Shown piece after piece: positions 36,652-44,660 of a stretch of DNA of 64,000 nucleotides. Below the pieces are notes generated by a model. It was not told the origin of the DNA. It did no database searches and saw only the letters and a program-made list of their open reading frames with translations. The DNA comes from Sphingobacteriia bacterium. Lineage in GTDB: Bacteria > Pseudomonadota > Alphaproteobacteria > Rickettsiales > 33-17. The DNA lies in the NCBI GenBank assembly GCA_017304685.1, contig JAFKLR010000004.1:488841-552840 (forward strand). Reading direction: 5' to 3'. Within the stretch, counting starts at the first letter, position 1; each line of letters starts with the position of its first letter. A program made the translations under genes and the position numbers.

Positions 36652-36686
36652 ATAAATTAAACTGTTTGTTAATTAATATGGTATTT
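36643..36686 (-). promoter_or_regulatory. Hairpin covering the grpE start codon (thermosensor or terminator candidate)
   Basis: An 18-bp inverted repeat with one mismatch (36643-36660 and 36669-36686, 8-nt loop) lies between the TPR gene and grpE. In the minus-strand RNA the 3' arm contains the first grpE ATG (36651-36649) and is followed by TTTTTT and the second ATG (36639). As RNA it could block initiation until melted by heat. As a hairpin followed by U's, 27 nt after the TPR stop, it could equally be that gene's terminator. Confidence 0.5.
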
Positions 36687-36712
36687 AAAAATGGTTTTTT
36701 CAAGGGGTGATA

Positions 36713-37498
36713 TTATTTTTTAGGTAAAGTTTGAGCAATATTTTTGATTTTTACCTGTATTTTTTCTCTAATATTATTATTTGATAAATTATTAAATATT
36801 TCATGAGCCTTACCGGTTATTTGAAGCGCAAGGTCGGGCCTGAATCTATTTAATAAAAATCCACCACCAATAAAGCCTAAGGTTAATAACATACCTTTTA
36901 TTACAGGCTTATTAAATTTAGAAATGAAAGAGTTAACTTGATATGAATAATATCTTAGCTTTGATAAATTTTTCAAATCTTCAAGAGCTTTACTTTTGTT
37001 AGTAATATCTTGTTCAGTAAGGCTTATTCCAAGTTTAACCTTTCGATCTACTTCTTTTATAGAATGCATAATACCGTATAAATCATGCTTGAATTTATTA
37101 GCTCTTTTAAAATTTTCTAAGCAGTTAAGTCGTGCTTTAAATAACTCGTTTGTTTGGAGGTCAATAATATTACCTTTATATTTTAATGCTTTATCAAAAT
37201 AATATAATGCTTGTTCGTATTTTCGTGCAAAAGCTAATGCTTTAGCTTTTCCTGCATAAATATCCAAAAGTGTCAGTTCATTTGAAGCGTTACTAAAATA
37301 TTTTAATGCATTATCAAAACATTTAATTGCTTGATTATTTTTGGTTGCATCTACCAATTTTTCACCCATAACAAAATAAATATCTGCCTTATAAGGATCT
37401 AATTTAAGTGCTTTATTTAAATAATGTATATTTTCGGGATATGACTTATTTTCAGCTAAATCAAAAAACTCCCGAGCCATTCTTTTATTTCTTTTCAT
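36713..37498 (-). CDS. TPR-repeat protein with one membrane segment
   Basis: 261 residues. Three or four tetratricopeptide-like units occupy about residues 10-110, e.g. ALKLDPYKADIYFVMGEKL, NQAIKCFDNALKYF and YEQALYYFDKALKY, followed by a helical linker. A hydrophobic segment at about 208-223 (LLTLGFIGGGFLLNRF) is a likely membrane anchor. There is no N-terminal signal, so the TPR part may face the cytoplasm. It lies 97 nt beyond the end of the GTA-like locus but is not a known GTA component. Function unknown; TPRs imply protein binding. Confidence 0.75.
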   Translation of the reverse strand: MKRNKRMAREFFDLAENKSYPENIHYLNKALKLDPYKADIYFVMGEKLVDATKNNQAIKCFDNALKYFSNASNELTLLDIYAGKAKALAFARKYEQALYYFDKALKYKGNIIDLQTNELFKARLNCLENFKRANKFKHDLYGIMHSIKEVDRKVKLGISLTEQDITNKSKALEDLKNLSKLRYYSYQVNSFISKFNKPVIKGMLLTLGFIGGGFLLNRFRPDLALQITGKAHEIFNNLSNNNIREKIQVKIKNIAQTLPKK

Positions 37499-37532
37499 AT
37501 TATAAACCTATATAATTAATTGGTTAACATAA

Positions 37533-37550
37533 TAACTAATTATTAACTAA
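37533..37550. repeat. 11-bp-spaced direct repeat upstream of the TPR gene
   Basis: TAACTAA occurs at 37533-37539 and again at 37544-37550, the same heptamer, orientation and 11-bp period as at 11308-11325. It lies 35 nt upstream of a minus-strand gene. Confidence 0.4.
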
Positions 37551-37595
37551 ATGTCAATAAATGTTTAATTGTTGTTTTTCATAAATTTCAATAAT

Positions 37596-38048
37596 TTAAA
37601 TTATACCTTTATACATTAACCCTTCAAAATAGCGTCTTTTTATAAGCCCTGGAAGTTTTCTACCGCTTGCGAAAACCCATTTGTTAAGTTCAAATGGTAC
37701 AGTTTCATGTTCTAAGCGGTTAATTTTTTGCCTTAAACTTGAGCGTTGTAAAGCACCACCCCCGACATTGAAGGTAAAAGATAGAATTGCAATGAATTGT
37801 GGATGAGTTAATGGAGCGTAGATATTTCTAAAGATTGAATCCCTTATTTTATTTAAATCATTTTCGAGGATTCGATCAGCCTCGTCATTTGTAATTTTTT
37901 GAAATGAGTCTGGTTTATATTGTTCTTCTTGAGTAATAACGTGTCCGTATCCAATGGTTCTAATTCCAGCAGGGCATGTATACGGAGTAAGCGATAATCC
38001 TTCAAACTGCTTGATGAAGCTAGTTGCCTTTTCATCAATTTCATACAT
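37596..38048 (-). CDS. GH24 lysozyme (endolysin) of the GTA-like locus
   Basis: 150 residues. It cleaves the peptidoglycan glycan chain. The catalytic triad of phage-type lysozymes is visible: Glu16 in QFEG, Cys25 in TCPAG, and Thr31 in RTIGYGH, i.e. E-x8-C-x5-T with Cys in the position that is Asp in T4 lysozyme; both variants are known. LTHPQFIAILSFTFNVGGGALQ is the C-terminal lobe. There is no signal peptide, so export would need the holin encoded 3 nt upstream. Probable role: host-cell lysis and release of particles. Confidence 0.92.
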   Translation of the reverse strand: MYEIDEKATSFIKQFEGLSLTPYTCPAGIRTIGYGHVITQEEQYKPDSFQKITNDEADRILENDLNKIRDSIFRNIYAPLTHPQFIAILSFTFNVGGGALQRSSLRQKINRLEHETVPFELNKWVFASGRKLPGLIKRRYFEGLMYKGII

Positions 38049-38051
38049 TTG

Positions 38052-38498
38052 TTACCTATTTTTGAATTTACTAATTGTTCTTTGTCCAAAATAAAAGCTA
38101 ATTATTCCGGCAAAAATTGCCTGATCTTCAACTGTCCAAAGAATTTCTATATATTTAAAAACTGGAGCAGAATTAAGAATAAAAGATGCTTGGAGATATT
38201 TAACGTAGACATAAAGTAAGAAAAAGGAATAAGCGAGAATTGGCCTTACTGAGCCATTAAAAGCATCTACCCATTTTACATTTGTTTTATAAGTTGAATA
38301 AAGTTCTTTAAGTTCAATAGAATCACTTATTATTTTTATTTCTTCTAAATGTTCTTTAATGCCCATTTTTTGCATTTCGATTTGTTTATCAAGAATTTTT
38401 AGTTCATGATTTTTATCAGAAACATCTCGAAACATACTAAGTAGATAAGGCATAAGAGAGCCTAAGAAACCTGCAAGGGCTGCAAATAAACTTATCAT
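38052..38498 (-). CDS. Holin-like membrane protein (3-TM type)
   Basis: 148 residues from the ATG at 38498 (a TTG 24 nt upstream is less likely). It begins with a hydrophobic helix (ISLFAALAGFLGSLMPYLL), has a charged coiled-coil middle (about 30-75), and then two more helices (ILAYSFFLLYVYVKYL and QAIFAGIISFYFGQR). This matches the three-TM holin family encoded beside endolysins in alphaproteobacterial prophages and GTAs. It would permeabilise the inner membrane so the adjacent lysozyme reaches the wall. Confidence 0.75.
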   Translation of the reverse strand: MISLFAALAGFLGSLMPYLLSMFRDVSDKNHELKILDKQIEMQKMGIKEHLEEIKIISDSIELKELYSTYKTNVKWVDAFNGSVRPILAYSFFLLYVYVKYLQASFILNSAPVFKYIEILWTVEDQAIFAGIISFYFGQRTISKFKNR

Positions 38499-38500
38499 AT

Positions 38501-38818
38501 TTATTTCTCTATTTTTTCCCAATTATTATTTTTAAATTGGTAAGGTTCGTTACTAATAAAAGCAGTAAAAAAGTTAGTTGGTTTTATAAAGCTCCAGCCT
38601 TCATAAAAAATTGCAATATGATTATTAGTAGATTTTTTGTCATCTTTAATAATAAAATTGTCACCATTTTCAGGGTTTTCAGGTAAGTTTTTTATAAAAC
38701 TTTTGATTAACCGAGAATGTAAAAAGTCTATAATTATCATATTATGATTGATTGTTAATTCTTTACCATTTTGGTTTATGTTTAAAAATTTTAAACCATA
38801 ATTAATTGTTTGATTCAT
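38501..38818 (-). CDS. DUF2793-type GTA accessory protein, short form
   Basis: 105 residues. The stretch NHIAIFYEGWSFIKPTNFFTAF resembles the core of DUF2793, where an (A/V)-x-W-x-G-W(R/S)F-x-x-P pattern is usual. It then ends with QFKNNNWEKIEK, like the terminal W repeat. DUF2793 proteins are encoded next to GTA gp15 and are thought to decorate or adapt the tail tip. This copy is shorter than most, so it may be reduced. It lies between gp15 and the holin. Confidence 0.6.
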   Translation of the reverse strand: MNQTINYGLKFLNINQNGKELTINHNMIIIDFLHSRLIKSFIKNLPENPENGDNFIIKDDKKSTNNHIAIFYEGWSFIKPTNFFTAFISNEPYQFKNNNWEKIEK

Positions 38819-38826
38819 AAATCCTC

Positions 38827-41800
38827 TTATAAATTAATTGTTAAATTTTCACCTTTACCAAAGCTTTCAGAAATTTGGTAAATAGTAAGTTTTGTAGGAA
38901 TTTGAGGAAATTGTGATTTGTTAAATTCAAGAAAATTATTATGTGTATTTACAGAAAAAATAAGTGTGTCGTTATTATAAAATTCGATTAAATATTCTTC
39001 TCTAGTTTCACCTAAGGGAACACTTATATTGTCTTTTAATGTGATAGGAATTCGGCTGCGTCTTAGCCAAGTTATTTTAGTTTTATCATTATTATATTCA
39101 ATATTATGTAGTATTGGAGAAAGGGGTTTTAAGTTTAAGGCTTTAATACAATATTCATGGGTTGGAAGTGATTGTAAATCATCACCTGAAATTGCAATTT
39201 TATATTTAACATTTGCTCTAATTTTCTCAGTTGGTAAATTTAATGTTACCACCGCTTTATTAAGTAAAATAAAACGTGTACCAATTTCATGTGATTGAAC
39301 GCTTGAAATTTCACTATTAAATCCACGAATAATATTTGATAAAATATAATGATTGTCATTTATAAGCTCACATTTTTGAAAACCGATTACTTCGTTTCCT
39401 ATTACCGCAAATTGAAATTCATTTTCTATTTCTTCAATTTCACCGTTAATTAATACAACTTCAATTTTTTCATGAGTATTGATTACAAAGGCTGAAGATT
39501 TTTTTAAATCTGAAATAATATGACCAATGGTACCTTCAATAGGTATTGAAGTAATATATTCTAAATTATCTGCCTCATATATTTGTATACCATTCCATGA
39601 AGACCCTAAAGAACAAGCACTTAAATTAATTTTTATTTTATCATTATTATTTTCATTTAAATTTGGAATCTCAAATAGATGAAAAATTACATCTTCATTA
39701 TTTGATAAAAGATTTATAGAATGATTTTTTTTAGAAAGTTTTTGTGCGTCATAAAGGCTTGGTTCATCTTGCGAAGCTGTAATTTCAATTTCAAAATTTG
39801 CACCAATACTTACCTTTATTATTCTAAGTAAAAAATCTCTATTTGCAAATTTTACAGAAACTATATCGCCTGGTTCTAAAAAAATATATTTTATAGGTAA
39901 TTTAAAATTAAAACTATTTTGCTCAAGCCATGAAGTAAATAAGGTAATTTCTGCAACACGCTTTGCTTGAAGATCACTTAAAACAATTGGTAAATTTATA
40001 TTCTCTTTATTTTGGGTATTTTTAATATCACGAGAAGCAGATTTAATTGATTGTTGATAATCAAGCTCCTTACTTAAATAAATAACATCTACTTTATAGG
40101 GTAAATCGATTTCTTGTTTACGCGTAGCAGTAATATTAGGGGTATTTGCATCTGTAAATATTAATTCCTCATTATTAATCTCTATAGGTATTTTGTTTGT
40201 TCTTGGAATAAATTTAATTATCCCTTCACTTTCAATAACATCAAAAAAGAATGCGCTTGCAAGAGTTTCAATTGCATTTCTTGCTGTCATTTGTTCAGGT
40301 AAAACAAACCCTTCAATAGTTTGGTTAAGCCTTGTCACATCAATATGATTTATATCAATTCCAGATTTCACACAAAGATCTGCAACCACTTGTGCTAAAG
40401 AAGTTTTACCTAATTTTCCATTAACCCAGTGTCCGGTTGCCCATAAATCACCATCGCTCCAAAGTTGTTTTAAATCTGGCCAATAAGGGAAGGGGCGAGC
40501 ATCAAAACACCATAAAAAACTTTGCTCAATATATTCTTGTGATTTTATAAATTTTAAACTAGCAAGAATTGCTGTACGCTGAGCGATAAAATCAATGTTT
40601 CCTTTAGAATATTTTGGTAAACCGCCATCAACAGATTTCGGATCATAAAATACGTTGGGTTGATTAGTGCAAGAGTCAACTGAAGGAAAACCAAATTCAG
40701 TAAACCAAAATTTTTTCATTTTTGGTTGCCACTTTGTTCTATCACCCTTTGGATTATAATGATAATTTTCCCACCAATATTTAATATTTTTTATAGCATA
40801 TTTAGAGTCTAATTTCTTTTTAATATTATGATCGTAGTAGTAATCATAGCATTCACCACTCGTAAAACTTTGTATAATGGAATCTATATCATAATCTTTT
40901 TGAGGCCCTTCTGTTAATGGGAAATAGGCATCAATACCTACCATATCAATATGTTCACTTGCCCATAATTCATCTAGGTTATAAAACCCACCATCTGTAT
41001 GATGGTATTCTGACCAATCAGCAGCATAAGTAACTAGAACATCTTTCCCTAAAATTTCTTTTACTTGTTTTGCAAGTTTAATAAGCTCTTTAACGGCTAA
41101 AAAATTATTGTTTTTATCTTTAATTTTTGTAATTCCAATTAATTCGGAACCAATTGCAAAAGCATCAATTTTGCCTTTAACTAAATTTGCATAATGAAGA
41201 ATAAATTCGTTATAACCATTTTTATCATTAAAAAATTTTACTATATCTTCATTTTTACCAGTAATTCTTCCACGCCATGGTTTTCCTTCTATATCAACCA
41301 TAATTAATGGGTAAAATAAAACTTTTAGGTTCCGTGCTTTTAATTCTGTTATGTGATTTAAAATACTTCTATCGCTAGGAGTTCCACCAAACCTTATAAG
41401 ATTATCTTTATCAAAATTTATTTGGTAAGCTTTTTTTCTGGTAAAATTTGCAACTTCCCATGGGTAGGGAAAATTTTCTGCATCTTTATACTCTACACCG
41501 GGCAATATTTTGGCTGTATGTATATCTAATGAATTTGTAAACCAAGAACAAGTAAGTGAGGTCCATTTTAAATTAGGGCACGTTTCTTGTAACTGATTAA
41601 GTGCAATTACTGCATCGGGCTTAAATTCATTATTATTTACATTAATTGTATTTCTCTTTCCTTTTTGTATCCATTTATTATTTCGATATTCACCAAATGA
41701 TTTAGTTACTTTTTCGGTTTCATAAACAAATTCGCCAGAGGCGGGCATTATAACCATTCCATCAATTAAATTTTCTACTTCTTCAAAATTAGGAACATCA

Positions 41801-42432
41801 ATTTTTGGTTTGTAAGCTACTTCAAAAGTAAAATTAGGAATTCGATTACCAAAATCAGTAAGCGGAAAATTTTCAATTACAATATAAGATAATCCTCTAT
41901 ACGAAGGTGTTTTACCTTTGCCTTCAATTGATTCAATTAATGAATCAGGTAATTGACTATTATCTCCTTTATAAAAGCGATAAGCTAAATTTTGTAGATT
42001 TAGTAATTTAGTATCAGCCCATATTTTAGTAACATTATCAATAGGACCTTTGCAAATACTTATAGCAATGGTTGCATAATATTTATATTCTGAATAAGTT
42101 TGAGATATTTTTTTTCCACCACCTTTACCAACTCGCGCTGATTGGGTGTGGTGTTCAATTGATTCATGAATGGGTAGTGCCCAAATTATATTTCCTGCAA
42201 TTCTAATATTGCCATAAACTTGAGGAATAGGAGAACCATAAGCTGAGCTTTGGATTAATAAATCTTGTAATCTAAAACCTTGGGTTTTTGGTATTGATCT
42301 TGTACCAAAAATTTTAGAGTCAACGCTATTTCCTAAATACGATCCAAGGAAATATCCACTAGCCTGACCAAGTATCCCAAAGCTTGCTCCTAAAGCAGAT
42401 GAAGCTATGGTGCCAAGTACTATTGATGCCAT
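38827..42432 (-). CDS. GTA gp15-like tail fibre/host-specificity protein ('megatron')
   Basis: 1201 residues. It is the large tail-tip protein of the particle, likely in receptor binding and cell-wall penetration. The N-terminus has a Gly/Ala-rich hydrophobic stretch (about 1-35). A glycosidase-like TIM barrel occupies about 300-650, with HIDMVGIDAYFPLTEGP and the highly conserved KFWFTEFGFPSVD (about 570-582), then NQPNVFYDPKSVDGG. After that come tail-hub repeats and a C-terminal beta domain. Length and motifs match RcGTA gp15. It starts 40 nt after gp14. Confidence 0.95.
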   Translation of the reverse strand: MASIVLGTIASSALGASFGILGQASGYFLGSYLGNSVDSKIFGTRSIPKTQGFRLQDLLIQSSAYGSPIPQVYGNIRIAGNIIWALPIHESIEHHTQSARVGKGGGKKISQTYSEYKYYATIAISICKGPIDNVTKIWADTKLLNLQNLAYRFYKGDNSQLPDSLIESIEGKGKTPSYRGLSYIVIENFPLTDFGNRIPNFTFEVAYKPKIDVPNFEEVENLIDGMVIMPASGEFVYETEKVTKSFGEYRNNKWIQKGKRNTINVNNNEFKPDAVIALNQLQETCPNLKWTSLTCSWFTNSLDIHTAKILPGVEYKDAENFPYPWEVANFTRKKAYQINFDKDNLIRFGGTPSDRSILNHITELKARNLKVLFYPLIMVDIEGKPWRGRITGKNEDIVKFFNDKNGYNEFILHYANLVKGKIDAFAIGSELIGITKIKDKNNNFLAVKELIKLAKQVKEILGKDVLVTYAADWSEYHHTDGGFYNLDELWASEHIDMVGIDAYFPLTEGPQKDYDIDSIIQSFTSGECYDYYYDHNIKKKLDSKYAIKNIKYWWENYHYNPKGDRTKWQPKMKKFWFTEFGFPSVDSCTNQPNVFYDPKSVDGGLPKYSKGNIDFIAQRTAILASLKFIKSQEYIEQSFLWCFDARPFPYWPDLKQLWSDGDLWATGHWVNGKLGKTSLAQVVADLCVKSGIDINHIDVTRLNQTIEGFVLPEQMTARNAIETLASAFFFDVIESEGIIKFIPRTNKIPIEINNEELIFTDANTPNITATRKQEIDLPYKVDVIYLSKELDYQQSIKSASRDIKNTQNKENINLPIVLSDLQAKRVAEITLFTSWLEQNSFNFKLPIKYIFLEPGDIVSVKFANRDFLLRIIKVSIGANFEIEITASQDEPSLYDAQKLSKKNHSINLLSNNEDVIFHLFEIPNLNENNNDKIKINLSACSLGSSWNGIQIYEADNLEYITSIPIEGTIGHIISDLKKSSAFVINTHEKIEVVLINGEIEEIENEFQFAVIGNEVIGFQKCELINDNHYILSNIIRGFNSEISSVQSHEIGTRFILLNKAVVTLNLPTEKIRANVKYKIAISGDDLQSLPTHEYCIKALNLKPLSPILHNIEYNNDKTKITWLRRSRIPITLKDNISVPLGETREEYLIEFYNNDTLIFSVNTHNNFLEFNKSQFPQIPTKLTIYQISESFGKGENLTINL

Positions 42433-42472
42433 AAAATTATATTCCTAAATGTAATTTTTAATTATTATCTGA

Positions 42473-42913
42473 TTATTTTTTGAGAGTTGGAAAGTTATAC
42501 ACAGCTACAAGTCTTTCTTTCCATTCGTAATTTAAATGATGTTCGACAACTTTTTTTGCAGGTAAAAAGCTATGAATTATACCTAATTCATGTAGATCGT
42601 AATTACTTATGATTCCTACATGCTGAGGAAATTCAGAGATCCTGAATAAGGCTATGTCACTTATAGAAATATCTTTAATATCTTTCTTTATAAGATAGTG
42701 ATTTAATTTTTCTTCTAATAAATAATTATTAGGTAGTTTTGAATATCCGCTTTCATCATAAATATTAATTCCTAATTCTTTTGCTATGCCTATAATCAAG
42801 CCAATGCAATCGCATCCACCTTTATTATTACCATTTTGTTTTATTCTTCCTTGATGATGAAATTTAGTTCCAATCCAGCTACGAGCGGTTAAAATAATGT
42901 CTTCTTTATTCAT
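42473..42913 (-). CDS. GTA gp14-like NlpC/P60 peptidase
   Basis: 146 residues. It is a tail-associated cell-wall peptidase. WIGTKFHHQGR precedes the catalytic Cys36 in GGCDCIGLI, and His98 lies in EFPQHVGIIS, as in NlpC/P60 cysteine peptidases. In RcGTA the homologue sits inside the tail tip and cleaves peptidoglycan peptides during entry. It lies between gp13 and gp15, the canonical place. Confidence 0.93.
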   Translation of the reverse strand: MNKEDIILTARSWIGTKFHHQGRIKQNGNNKGGCDCIGLIIGIAKELGINIYDESGYSKLPNNYLLEEKLNHYLIKKDIKDISISDIALFRISEFPQHVGIISNYDLHELGIIHSFLPAKKVVEHHLNYEWKERLVAVYNFPTLKK

Positions 42914-42919
42914 AAAGAT

Positions 42920-43759
42920 TTATAATGTTCCCGGTGTTTTAAAAACTTGGTCAATTCCTGGTACGTGAGGCTCACCACGAAAATTAATTGCGTTATTAAA
43001 GGTATTACAGCAAGTAGTAAAAGTTTTATCGCATCCTATTGTAATTTTAAATTCATCTTCTATTAATATTTTATATGGAAGGGGAGTAGCTAATATTATT
43101 TGATCATTAAAATATGATCTAATTTCAATTTTTATATTTTTATTATCACCGCTTATAAATTCAATAAGTCCATAATCAAAAAAGCCGATTGGTTTTTTAA
43201 GGTTTGTGCTAAATATAAGATACGGGTTATCTACTGCAATAACTTTAGATGTATTACTAAAATCATTAGTATTAATCCCACATTCGTTACTGCCAAATTT
43301 GGCTCTACACATAGGAGAATATATTTCACCTAAAACTTGATCGGTTTTTTGGGATAAACTTTTAAGCTCTGCAGAAAAATGATTGTTATTACAATTTATC
43401 TCCCCAATAAATCCGTGATTAATTATTATTTTGCCAATTGATGGGTTTGTATAATCAATTTGAAAAATAGTAACTTCAGCAAAATCATATTTTCCTGCTA
43501 AAATCTCATCATTTCTAATATTTTCATGTGATAATATTCCTTGAATATTTAAATTGTTTGGAGTTAGTCCAAGTTCATTTGCAAACGCAGAAGCTTCAAA
43601 ACTTTGACAGGAATTATATATTATTTCATTTATTACTAAATCTTTTTCATGATCTGTAAAATAAAGAATTAATCCATCCTTTCGTTTTATTTCAATGCAA
43701 TTACAAAGAGTAGTAATAGAATTAGTATAAGAATTTATAAGTTTTCCAATGTTGCGCAT
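42920..43759 (-). CDS. GTA gp13-like tail hub protein (DUF2163)
   Basis: 279 residues. DUF2163 family features: an N-terminal segment with CNCIEIKRKDG and LYFTDHEKDL, the cysteine motif SPMCRAKFGSNECGI at about 148-162, and the C-terminal GCDKTFTTCCNTFNNAINF continuing into RGEPHVPG. The cysteines are conserved in gp13 homologues and may bind a metal or cluster. Its start overlaps the gp12 stop (TAATG), so translation is coupled. Confidence 0.93.
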   Translation of the reverse strand: MRNIGKLINSYTNSITTLCNCIEIKRKDGLILYFTDHEKDLVINEIIYNSCQSFEASAFANELGLTPNNLNIQGILSHENIRNDEILAGKYDFAEVTIFQIDYTNPSIGKIIINHGFIGEINCNNNHFSAELKSLSQKTDQVLGEIYSPMCRAKFGSNECGINTNDFSNTSKVIAVDNPYLIFSTNLKKPIGFFDYGLIEFISGDNKNIKIEIRSYFNDQIILATPLPYKILIEDEFKITIGCDKTFTTCCNTFNNAINFRGEPHVPGIDQVFKTPGTL

Positions 43760-44367
43760 TATTTAATCTCTATTAAGTGAATATCATCAATAATTAAATG
43801 ATTATCGGAATGGAGAGTGATGTTTAATTTGTCATTATCAAAACGAACTAAAACATCAAATTCAAAGTCTGCAAAAATCGAAATACCTTTTTTAGGTGGA
43901 GTTTTAAAACTTATTAAACCCTTTTCATAATCAATAATATTATCTGTTTCTAGTTTATCATTTAGGAAAATTTTGACTGTATTATGAACTGGTTTTGTTA
44001 TAACCCTAACTTCTTCATTTTCTCCAATTTTATATCTCTTTATTAATTGGAAAGAAGTCGTAATTCCATTTCCGATACCAATTAATTGGTTTGTTGCTAT
44101 GTAATCTATATGGTCTTTAAATCTAAAAGGAATGGCTTTACCTTTCTTAGCTCTAAAAAAGTTTAGAACTTTTATAGCGTCTTCTTTTGATTTAATTCCA
44201 TAAGATAAATTGTATTTGCATCGTGCGCTTTCCCAAACGATATTTCTTTGCTCTTTACCATTTTGCATAGTAACGATGTTTGTGGCAAATTCTGGCCCAC
44301 CTATGGCACCAAACGAAATATCTTCAGGAAAACGATTATTTAAATCGTTTTTCATAAGAGTAATCAT
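43759..44367 (-). CDS. GTA gp12-like distal tail protein (DUF2460)
   Basis: 202 residues. It shows the TIGR02217/DUF2460 pattern: NNRFPEDISFGAIGGPEFAT, RNIVWESARCKYNLSYGIK, and FFRAKKGKAIPFRFKDHIDY in the first half, then a beta-rich C-terminus with FDVLVRFDNDKL. In RcGTA the distal tail protein joins the tail tube to the hub. Translation may begin at 44367 or at the ATG at 44355; homologues start close to the RFP motif. Confidence 0.93.
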   Translation of the reverse strand: MITLMKNDLNNRFPEDISFGAIGGPEFATNIVTMQNGKEQRNIVWESARCKYNLSYGIKSKEDAIKVLNFFRAKKGKAIPFRFKDHIDYIATNQLIGIGNGITTSFQLIKRYKIGENEEVRVITKPVHNTVKIFLNDKLETDNIIDYEKGLISFKTPPKKGISIFADFEFDVLVRFDNDKLNITLHSDNHLIIDDIHLIEIK

Positions 44368-44418
44368 TATATTTTGTTAAATTTATTAAGAGAAAGAAGA
44401 AGCTTTAGCTTTTTAAAA

Positions 44419-44655
44419 TTATCTACTTAAAGCTTCGTTTTGTTGTCTGCCTACCGTTTTCTCAAATCTGATACTCGCTGATGGGTCATGAGTATACTGA
44501 ATATTTTTACCTTGAAGAGTTTTACTGGCTTGATTAAAAATTTTTAAATCTTCGGGACTAGCTTTATTAAAAAATTCCTTTGCAGCTGCAATTGCATATT
44601 TTGCCACATCAGATGGAACTGAATTTTGTAATTTAGTAGTTGGTAAATTAGCCAT
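44419..44655 (-). CDS. Small unknown protein inside the GTA-like locus
   Basis: 78 residues, unrecognised. It is hydrophilic and helical (DVAKYAIAAAKEFFNKASPED). The C-terminal half is rich in Gln and Arg. AGGTAG precedes the ATG. It lies 5 nt after the 402-residue gene, so both are likely in one transcript. The block of three unknown genes has no counterpart between gp9 and gp12 in RcGTA. Confidence 0.65.
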   Translation of the reverse strand: MANLPTTKLQNSVPSDVAKYAIAAAKEFFNKASPEDLKIFNQASKTLQGKNIQYTHDPSASIRFEKTVGRQQNEALSR

Positions 44656-44660
44656 ATATA

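Noticed and set aside
38499..38522. TTG start extending the holin by 8 residues
   Set aside because: The later ATG at 38498 begins exactly at the hydrophobic helix and avoids overlapping the DUF2793 gene.
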